From contig JACVTC010000014.1 of NCBI GenBank assembly GCA_016946835.1, forward strand, positions 1,127,001 through 1,191,000: 64,000 bases of DNA. The letters are read 5' to 3'. This DNA is from Neocallimastix lanati (nom. inval.) (taxonomy: Eukaryota; Neocallimastigomycota; Neocallimastigomycetes; Neocallimastigales; Neocallimastigaceae). Made by a program: the position numbers and the translations under genes. Under the pieces are notes generated by a model, which saw nothing but the letters and a program-made list of their open reading frames with translations, searched no databases and had not been told where the DNA came from. Shown here piece by piece: positions 55,204-64,000 of this stretch (the stretch's first letter is position 1; each line of letters starts with the position of its first letter).

Positions 55204-55331
55204 CTAGGAATAAACTTTATTTAATAATATTTTTTTTAAAAAATACATGAAATTTAAATACATGAAATTATTTTTTATATTAATATTAAAAAACTACGTT
55301 ATGAGATTCGAGGACGAAACCATAAATTTTA
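55150..55331 (-). mobile_element. Minimal 5'-truncated LINE insertion with perfect 15-bp TSD
   Basis: The insert 55165-55316 (152 bp) is bracketed by a perfect 15-bp direct repeat AAACCATAAATTTTA at 55150-55164 and 55317-55331. On the minus strand it ends in about 36 A, preceded by ATTAAATAAAGTTTATTCCTAGTCT, split here as an AATAAAG signal and a CTAGTCT terminus. Its 3' UTR aligns with that of the LINE at 48110-48235 (AGACT..GGAATAA..CTTTATTTAAT, ACATGAAAT, then ..GCGTTA/ACGTTA at the ORF end). It retains essentially only the 3' UTR. The clean duplication marks it as one of the younger insertions here. Confidence 0.85.
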
Positions 55332-55619
55332 ATTCTTAACTAATTTCGTTAAATATTTTTGTCTAAAAAATATGAATTATATCGTTTTATTATAATGATA
55401 GATTCTGATATTTTAATTTAAATATTAATAAAAATACTATTATATGTTTTATGTTTTTATGTAATATTTCACATAAATTCATTATATTGATGAATAATAA
55501 TTTTTATTAAAAATTTGAAGAAAATTGTAAATAAAATTAATTGAAATTTATAAATAAACATATATGAATTACATCAAATACAGTTCAATGGGTTTAAAAA
55601 ATTTTTATATTCTACTAAA
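55332..55619. other. Spacer with no recognised content
   Basis: Ordinary AT-rich DNA between the LINE insertion and the tandem repeats; nothing is assigned. Confidence 0.4.
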
Positions 55620-55970
55620 TCATTAATGAAAAAGCTTATATTAATTCTATTCAGTTTGATGTACAAAGTTCAAAGTTACTTTATTGATTTAATATAAATA
55701 AATAAATAAATTAGTATTAATATAAAATTATATAATAAAAATTAGTATTTATATTTATTAATGAAAAAGCTTATATTATTTCTATTCAGTTTGGATAATT
55801 CAAAATTATTTTAAATGAATAAATATATTAGTATTAAAATACAAAACTGAAACTATATATATAAAAGTAATATTAATTCTATTCAGTTTGGATAATTCAA
55901 AATTACTTTAAATGAATAAATATATTAGTATTAAAATACAAAACTAAAACTATATATATAGAAGTAATTA
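55620..55970. repeat. Three tandem degenerate copies of a roughly 105-140 bp unit
   Basis: ATTCTATTCAGTTTGRT recurs at about 55643, 55776 (variant start ATTTCTATTCAG) and 55875. It is followed each time by CAAA(A/G)TTACTTTA..AATAAATA..ATTAGTATTAA. The last two copies are nearly identical for about 100 bp (TTTGGATAATTCAAAATTA through AACTATATATATA). The first is longer and more diverged. No coding content. Confidence 0.8.
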
Positions 55971-56932
55971 ATAAAAATTGGGTATTAATAATATATTATC
56001 TTAATTATATTTATATTATTATAATTATAAAAATAATAATAACTTTTTGATATTATGTTATATAAAATTTTAGCCTATAACATTTTATTATTAGATCTTT
56101 TGTTTAATTTTAAATATAATTTCAATATATACTTTAATTTAAATAATACATATTAACTTTTTTTTTTTTTTTTTTTTTTTTTTGAATTTCATAATTTGAA
56201 ATTGTATTAATTATTATTTATAAATATTTTAAATTTTTTTTTTTTTATTTTTTTTAAAATAATTATTATAATTATTTTATTAAAATTAATTTTATGTTTC
56301 ATTTTTCTTTATTCTTTATTAGTTATGTACTTTTAATAATGATAGAAGTTTTTTTATTTATTTAATTTTTTTTTTTTTTTTAAAAACTCTTTACTTAATT
56401 GTTGTAATTGTAATATACTAATTGAATTGATATAAAAATAATGTTTATATTCTTTGCTTAAAAAAAATAATTATTAACTACTTCAAAATGATAATTTTTA
56501 ATTGTAAAATTAGGTTATTTATGCTTATAATCCTAATAAATAATACAAAAAAGTATATTTTCACTTTATCAAATTTACTATATTTTTATTTTAAATTTGA
56601 TAATAATGTAAAAATATGCTTCTTTGTATTATTTATTTATATTTATTTAACACTATCTTTTTAGAATAATATAGAATAATATATAATACTTATATACATT
56701 TGTAATACATATTAATATATTATTTTTAAAGTAATAATTTTTTTATCAACAAAAATTTTTAATATAAAAACTTTTAAACTTTTTTTTCCTATCTTAAAAC
56801 TATAAGCCAGTAAAAATGATAGGATAATTAATCTATTAAATTGAATTAAGAAGATTATCAAAATTTTTAATGATTTATTGGTAATCCAATATATTAAATG
56901 AAATTTAATAAATAATTGGAGGTAGATAAAAA

Positions 56933-56967
<35 letters not shown>

Positions 56968-57754
56968 CATTATGTTAAGTATCATTAAAATTAAGATAAA
57001 AATTATTAAAATGCAATTTCTAAATTACCATTGAATTATTTTAACAATATTATTGTTTTATTCAAAAATTTTTTATGTTTATTTAAGAATATGTAAAATA
57101 ACATATATACTAATGAAGAATTAAATCTTCATTGTTATGTTTTTATCTGTATCATTTTTATCAACAGTTGAATTATTTGAATATGAAAATTATAATTACA
57201 TATATGGGAATACCTTAAAAACTTTAAATTGTAGTGTCACAAAATTTCTTTAAATATTTAATTAAATTAATGTATAAAAAAAAAAAAAAAAAAAAAAAAA
57301 AATTAAAAATAAAAATATTTAAAATTTACTTTTATTTTTAAATGTGTTTAGGAAAAAGAATATTTAATAAATTTATATTTACTAAATCAATCTTATATAA
57401 TTACATAATATTATTTTTTACTATAAAAATTATATTTAAAAATTAATACTTTAAAATTAATTGTTTATTCATTATTATTAAAATATTTAACGTAAGAAAA
57501 TTATATATTATTAAAGGAAGAAAAAATTATTAAATTATATAATTAAAACTGAATATTACAGAGTTATATATATATATATAAAGAAAATAATAATATTATT
57601 GTTTTATTAATTAAAACTAATAATTTTTTGTATTTAAAATTTTAAGTATTCTTAAAGTTTTTATATATTAATATATTTATAGAATATTTCGAGAAATAAA
57701 AAATTTCTTTTTATTTTTTAATAAGTAGAACATTTAAATATAAATTAGTATGAA
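55971..57754. other. Long non-coding spacer
   Basis: A/T DNA with T runs (56159-56183, 56358-56381, 56935-56963) and an A run (57276-57301). No gene, RNA or transposon is recognised. Confidence 0.5.
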
Positions 57755-57931
57755 TTACGCTATGACAATAGGAATAAAAAATATAATAAGCATCACAAGA
57801 AAAGAAATTATATGAATATTAGATGTTGTATGAGTAGTTGTATGAGTAGTTGTAGAAGTAGTATATGTATTTAAATTATATAAGTTTAAAAGCGAAACAT
57901 AGCAAGAATAAGAAGTATTCAAATAAGAGAA
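57755..57931 (-). pseudogene. Possible 3' exon of a Thr-rich, GPI-anchored surface protein
   Basis: A 58-codon minus-strand frame reads TSYSCYVSLLNLYNL, then the Thr/Ser/His-rich TYTTSTTTHTTTHTTSN, then the hydrophobic end IISFLVMLIIFFIPIVIA and stop. A Thr/Ser linker followed by a terminal hydrophobic segment is the layout of a GPI-anchor signal. No upstream exon could be joined and a TGA at 57934-57932 closes the frame, so it is either a last exon or a relic. Confidence 0.3.
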
Positions 57932-57960
57932 TCAAATGGAATGCTTAGAAAAAATGATAT

Positions 57961-58018
57961 TAATGAATTTAACCTCGTTTCTTGTTATCAAAAACAAGAG
58001 ATGAAGTTAAATTCATTA
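57961..58018. other. 26-bp-stem hairpin
   Basis: The arms 57961-57986 and 57993-58018 are complementary with three transition differences, around a 6-base loop (ATCAAA). Two differences would be G-U wobbles in RNA and one a C-A mismatch. The stem is of mixed composition (AACCTCGTTTCTTGTT), so it is not a by-product of simple A/T sequence. Confidence 0.65.
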
Positions 58019-59076
58019 TTCATTAAATACTTTAGCTTCTTAATGACAATAAATTTATTAAAAGAGATAATATCAAATAAATGAAATATATAAATAATAA
58101 TAGTAATAAAAAAAAAAAGAAAAATAAATTTTTTATACTCAGAAAAACAACTCATTTTTAAAGTAATTATAAATGTTATGGGAGTTAAAATAAAGATTAT
58201 ATAGTTTTATAATGAAAATTAGTTAAAAAAAATATGTAATCTCTATAAGAAGTCGTAATTATATATATTAAGTTATTATTGGTTTATATATTAGCTTTTT
58301 AATTGCCAAAAGATTAATACAGATTTTTATTTTTTCATTAAAAGTAATTAATTTAATTCTTTTATTATTCGTCTATTAGTATAAATTTTATTAATTATTT
58401 TTATTTTATATTCATTTTATTTTATTTTATTTTTCATTGAATACCACTTTTTGTTTTTAAAATTATTTTTTTTCTTTCTACATATTTTTTTTTTTGATAT
58501 TAAAAAAAAACAATTTAAATATATTAAATTATATTACAATATATTTTATGTAATTATATTGATTTATCTATGAATTACCATTTGCTTATTATTTTAATTA
58601 AACTATTAAAACCTATATATTAGAATGTAGTAATAATATATAAATGATAAATCAATTTTATTTAAAGATAATTATTTTATTATTTAATTATTATCTCTAA
58701 AATAATAATTTTTTTTTATCATTATTTAAAAATAAATAGTTATATTTAAAAAACTAATATATTATTATATATATAACAATATAATTGAATAATTTATTCA
58801 TCTTAAATATAACACTTTTAAATGATAAATTTTTATCTTTTTTTTTTTTTTTTTTTTATTTTATTTTAATAATTAAAAATAATAAATAATAGAAAATTAA
58901 AATTACAATTTTCAATTCATATAATTATTAGTAAATTTTATTAAATATTTTAATGTTTTTATGTTTTTATTTAATTTATTATTTTAAAAATTCTAATATA
59001 AATTCTATTAATCATATTTTTTCCTTTTTATTTATTTATTTTTTAATATATAATAAATATAATATATTTATTTATA

Positions 59077-59122
<46 letters not shown>

Positions 59123-60021
59123 AATTTTATTCTTAAAATTAACATCGAATAAATAAATCGAACATTATATAATGTTTATTTAAAACATTTGTAATGAATA
59201 AATATATACAATATCTTTTATCATAAACTTTCAATTACTAAAAAAAAAAAGGAAAAATTAAATAAATTTATAAAATATAAAATAAAAGTTTACAAAATTC
59301 AAAGTAACAAATAAAATTAAAATAAGAAGTAAATATTAATATTAATAATATAATATATGTATTAATTTTATTATAATTTAATATACGAAAACAATAAAAT
59401 GGATATATATAAAATAATGATTGAATAAAAACATTTTTCTTCATAATTTTAAATGCCAACGAAACCAATATTAGATAGTTTTTTTTTTTTAATTTTATTT
59501 TTTTATTATATAATAAACCTACATTTATTATATTATCAATATTCAAATATTAATTGCTAAAGTTAATTGGTATAATAATAATAATAATAATACTAAAATA
59601 AAGAGAAAAAAAAGGAAACAAAAGTAAAATTAATATTCTTAATTATAAATCTTTTTATTATATAGTAATATGATAATATTATTATTGTAAATTTATTTTT
59701 ATTCCTAATTTAAGTGAATATTAACATTAAAAGTTGATATATTTCGATATATTATTCTAATGTTTTCACAATTATATTATAATTTTATTAATTATAATTT
59801 TAATATAGTATTAGAAATAATTTATAGGAACAACATATCTCAATTATTATGTTAATATTATAATATTATATTGGAATAATGTTTTTTAAGAAAGATTTGA
59901 AAAATTATATTAGCAATAAATTAACTGTTAATAAAATTATTATTAAATAATAATTATTCTTTATTACTTCATATATACTTTATTATAAAAGTCAGTTTAC
60001 TTGTAATAATATTTGTCTATA
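58019..60021. other. Spacer upstream of the CK1-like kinase
   Basis: AT-rich DNA with a T run of about 38 at 59079-59116 and smaller runs. A 92-codon Ile/Leu/Tyr-rich minus-strand frame at 59268-59546 looks spurious. The last few hundred bases should hold the kinase promoter. Confidence 0.5.
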
Positions 60022-61665
60022 ATGAGTATGCTCACTCCAACGAAAGATGTTGATAATTCTGATGCACAAAGTGTTAGAAGTGCTTGGGATGAATTTACTC
60101 AACAACCAAAACCTGAAGAGACTGAAAAGGATGAATCTGCTGCTTGGACTCAGTTTAATCGAAATATTTTAGGTATAAAAATATTTCGATATATATATGT
60201 ATATTAATATTTATTGATATATAATTAATACTAATGATTAATCATTTTGTCGATAATAATAACTCAATTTATTAATTAAATAATTTAGGAAAATATGAAA
60301 AAAATAATAAATATAGAACTTATAAAACTGATGATTATGAAAGTTATATTAATTTTGTAAATTATGATGCATTAGAAATTAGTGCTTGGAAGCAATATGT
60401 AATTCAGATAATATTTATTAATTGATACTTGTTTCAATTATAAAAAAATAGTTTTATTAATAAATTAATAATAATTTGTTGCTATTTATACTTAATAATT
60501 ATTAATAGGGTGTTGAAAGAACTAAGGCACAAATTGAAAGAAGAACGCCATTTAATAATAGTAAATCTTATTCTACTGTGGTAAATCGTGAGAATCAATC
60601 ATTAAGTAAAATAACTTTAAATAATATTAATAATGTGAATACTGAAGAAGATTCTGGTAATTCTGGATCTACTTTACCTAATAATGATAATCCTATTATT
60701 GTAGTTGAAGCCCCATCTGAAAATAAAGAAGATGAAAATAACGCTTGGAATCAATTTGTAATTAATTATTAATTACTTTTAATTAATTAATTAATTAATT
60801 AATTAATTAATTAATTATTTTAATAATATAATTAATTTTTTTTTTTTAATATATTTTTATTTTATTTTATTTATTATTTTATTTTATTTCAAAAATTAAA
60901 TAGAAAAAGAAAGAAAAAGAAATAAATATAGAAATTGTTAATGAAAAGAATAAATTATATTCAAACGAATCATTAGGATTAAGTAGTACTTCACTAAATT
61001 TACCTTACACAGATCGGGTCTCACACAATGACAGACCAGAAAGTGTTTATTCTGTTCCATTTTTTAAACTTGATGATACCAAAGATAAATCTGATACCAA
61101 TTCTATCAAGTCACTTTCTGAAATTAATCAGAAATCAACAAAAGATAAGGATTCTTTAGGAGTTCCAAAATATTCTTTTCAAATTATTAAAAATGAAACA
61201 AGTGCATGGCAAAATCAAAGAAAAGATGGTTATGCTCAAAGTCGTATTTCATCTAATAAAGATGAGACATCAACTGATTTAAATAATAAAAATAAGGATA
61301 AAGATGATACCAAAAGTGAAAGTACTTTTAGGACTGATAATGATAATAATATTAATAGTCAAAGTGCCTGGAAGGCTTATTCTAAAAAAACATTAGATGA
61401 AATTTTTAATGAATATGATTTTAATAATGTCATAGGTAAAGGTTATTGCGGTACTATTTTTAAGGGTATGAATAAAATTACAAAGCAGGCAATTGCAATT
61501 AAAGCAGAAAGTGTTAATAGTAAAGATAAACATTTGCAACTGGAATACGCAATCTATCAAAGATTATATGGTGTTGGTAAATATATATTTATATAAATAT
61601 TTTTATTTTTACTTCATTTTAATTAAAAAAAAAATAATTTCATTTAATAAAGATTTAATTAATAA

Positions 61666-61700
<35 letters not shown>

Positions 61701-62328
61701 ATATTATATTATATATACAATTATGAAGAGGGAATGCCCAAAGTCTTATATTATGGACAAAGAAATACTGAAAATATTATGATTATGGAATTGCTAGGAC
61801 CATCTATTGAAAGTTTGTTTAATATATGTGAACGAAATTTTTCAATTAAAACTGTTTGTATGATTGGTAAACAATTAGTAAGTATTATAAAGTTTAATTA
61901 TAAATATTTATTAATATAAGAATATTAACTTTTAAATATAATTAAGCTTACAAGATTAGAAAATGTTCATAAAAGAGGTATTATATATAGAGATATAAAA
62001 CCAGAAAATTTTTTAATTGGTCTTATTGACTATTCGAAACCAATTACAAATCATTTGGATGAAGAGGTTGATACTTATCTTAGTAATGAAAAAAAATTAC
62101 CACCAGTTTCAACTGTTTATTTAGCAGATTTTGGTCTTTCTGAATTTTATCGTGATGAATTAACTGGTTTATATGTTCCAGATGCTCTTAAAGCGCCATG
62201 TGGTACTCCAAGATATATGAGCTTAAATACTCATAAATGTCGTCGTAAGTATCATATATCATATATATTGTAATAATATTTTATTTTATTTAAATTTACC
62301 AATTTTTTTCTATTTTCATAATTTATAT

Positions 62329-62360
<32 letters not shown>

Positions 62361-63484
62361 ATATAATAATTATTTATATATTTTTATTTTTATTTTTTTA
62401 TTTTTATGAATTATTTAATAAATAATTATATATTAAATATAAATAATATGATTTCTTTGTTTATTAAAATAAATTATTTTGGAAAAACAAGAACAAACCC
62501 CAAGAGATGATATTGAAGCTTTAGGATATTGTTTAATTTATTTCCTACTTGGAGGACGTCTTCCGTGGATGGGTATTATTGCTAATACACCAGATAAGAT
62601 GATTCAATTAATTGGTAATGTAAAGAAAAAATTACCTTTATCAAAGCTTTGCGAAGGACAACCAAGTAAAGATTATTATATATATATTTATTTATGAAAT
62701 TTTAAATTTTCTTTTTTATTATATTATTAATATATATATATTTCATTTCTTTGTATATATTAAATTTATAAAAAACTTATTATAATTTATTAATTATTAA
62801 TATTATCATTTTATTTTAATTAGAGCAATTTATTTCGTTTATTGAACATGTTAGAAAATTAGGTTATTATGACTTACCAGATTATGATTATTTAAGAGGC
62901 CTTATGGATGAAGGTATTATAATTTCAAAATTATTATTATTATTATATTATTGCTATTATTAAAATTAGCAATTCTTCATTATTAATAGTAAATTTATGA
63001 TAAATAATTTAATTTTAACTAATATTTAATAATATTTAATAATATTACTTATTATATAATAGTATTAAAGGAAGAAGGTGAAGTAGATGATGGAAATTTC
63101 GACTGGATATCATATCTTAGTTCAATGAGAGAAATCCAAATTAAAAAGCGTAGAAAGCAATTAGAAAAAGAAAGAAAAGAAATGGAAAAAGAACAAAAAA
63201 AGCTAGCTAAGAAGAATAAGAAAGAAAAGAAAGAACAAAATAAAGAAGCAAGACTTAGTATGAGTGCATTACCAAATAAAAACTGCGTGAGTAGTGATAA
63301 CGTTGAAAATTCATCAAATAAAAATCTAACAAAGTCTAAATCAGAAGGATTTATTAGTAAAAATAATGATGAAAAACAAAGTAGTAGCGAATCAGTTAAC
63401 TCTGTTACTTCAAAAAAAAGAATTTCTAAAGGATTTAAAAGTAGAATTAAGAGTTTATTAGATTTTAAATCAAGGAAAAATTAA
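60022..63484 (+). CDS. Casein kinase 1-like protein kinase with N-terminal Ala-Trp motif array
   Basis: Nine exons: 60022-60172, 60289-60398, 60509-60757, 60904-61576, 61729-61877, 61947-62244, 62492-62665, 62824-62913 and 63063-63484; phases agree, 771 residues. The kinase domain (about 340-640) has GKGYCGTIFKG, the Lys of AIAIKAES, YRDIKPENFLIG (Tyr for the usual His of HRD), DFGLSEFYRD and GTPRYMSLNTH, the CK1 counterpart of GTARYASINTH; then PRDDIEALGYCLIYFLLGGRLPW. Catalytic Lys, Asp and DFG are present, so activity is likely. The long, mostly polar N-terminus contains six Ala-Trp motifs, with Trp at residues 22, 42, 84, 167, 272 and 326 (SAWDEF, AAWTQF, SAWKQY, NAWNQF, SAWQNQ, SAWKAY). 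The C-terminal tail is a Lys/Glu-rich coiled stretch (KRRKQLEKERKEMEKEQKKLAKKNKK) and a basic end. Targets are unknown. An alternative Met two codons downstream is possible. Confidence 0.9.
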
Positions 63485-64000
63485 AAATGAAAAATCAATT
63501 CTAAACAACAACAATAATAATAAAATATTAAATTTTATATATCTTTTTTTTTTTTTTTCTTTTCAATTTTCATTTTTATTTTTGTAATTATCAAAATTAT
63601 ATAGTTTTCTATCATTTAATTTTAAAATTTTTATTAAAAAAAATTATTTTTAATAAAAAAATTAATAATATTTTTTTTTATTATTTATATTTATATAAAA
63701 AATTTTTTTATATAAATAATCAAATAATAATTTTAATATCATATATTAAGAAAACAATTAATACAATAGTAATTATCATTGGTTTTAATAATAATAAAAT
63801 TTAATTTATATTTGTAATATAGAAGATTCATTATTTAACAAAATCATTTTATTATTTTTTTATTTTTAAATTACATATAGATATCATAAATGTATATATA
63901 TATATATGTATATATATATTTACTAAAATTTTATTATAAAATAATATTTAAGAAAAATAATAAGAAAATAAAATAAATAATATATATATATTAAATAATA
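63485..64000. other. Kinase 3' flank to window end
   Basis: AT-rich 3' flank with T runs near 63544-63559. No gene is seen before the window ends. Confidence 0.5.

Overview
The window is nuclear DNA of a very AT-rich fungus, most likely an anaerobic gut fungus (Neocallimastigomycota). The best single clue is a secreted GH74 xyloglucanase ending in two six-cysteine fungal (CBM10-type) dockerins, which are typical of the cellulosomes of that phylum. A fungal-type adenylate cyclase (Ras-association, LRR, PP2C-like, class III cyclase) and intron-rich genes with A/T-only spacers agree. No species is claimed. Gene models were built by hand-joining exons at GT..AG sites; in each model the reading phases add up, except for one apparent 1-base indel noted below.

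Layout. 1-5297 (-): HIRA/HIR1 histone chaperone, 3' end cut by the window. 6753-8774 (-): UAP56/Sub2 DECD-box helicase with one apparent frameshift. 9.7-12 kb: broken ankyrin repeats and a duplicated 66-bp coding-like unit. 12919-13830 (+): single-exon Kv-type potassium channel. 16453-19119 (+): GH74 with dockerins. 19.8-22.8 kb: two decayed Ty1/copia copies in opposite orientations. 23975-26031 (+): nine-exon Rogdi/Rav2-like gene. 26.4-28 kb: duplicated block and a 7-bp satellite. 31275-38617 (+): adenylate cyclase. 39.5-43.4 kb: two copies of a non-autonomous TIR element with perfect 9-bp target duplications, plus relics. 43829-46387 (+): Rab geranylgeranyltransferase beta. 46813-47098: a third, small TIR element. 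47.2-51.5 kb: a nest of minus-strand non-LTR retrotransposon (LINE) copies. 51949-53030 and 54129-54619 (-): ribosomal proteins uL13 (L16/L13A) and eL32. 55165-55316: a short LINE insertion with a perfect 15-bp target duplication. 60022-63484 (+): a casein-kinase-1-like kinase with six N-terminal Ala-Trp motifs.

The intact genes are mostly housekeeping (chromatin assembly, mRNA export/splicing, V-ATPase regulation, cAMP signalling, Rab prenylation, ribosome) and are not an operon-like set. The lifestyle signals are the dockerin enzyme and perhaps the prokaryote-like potassium channel. Mobile DNA is largely dead; several breaks at catalytic positions are G-to-A type changes, consistent with the AT bias. 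The most novel-looking items are the TIR element family with iterated ATTTCGCC motifs and 9-bp duplications, and the kinase with the Ala-Trp motif array.
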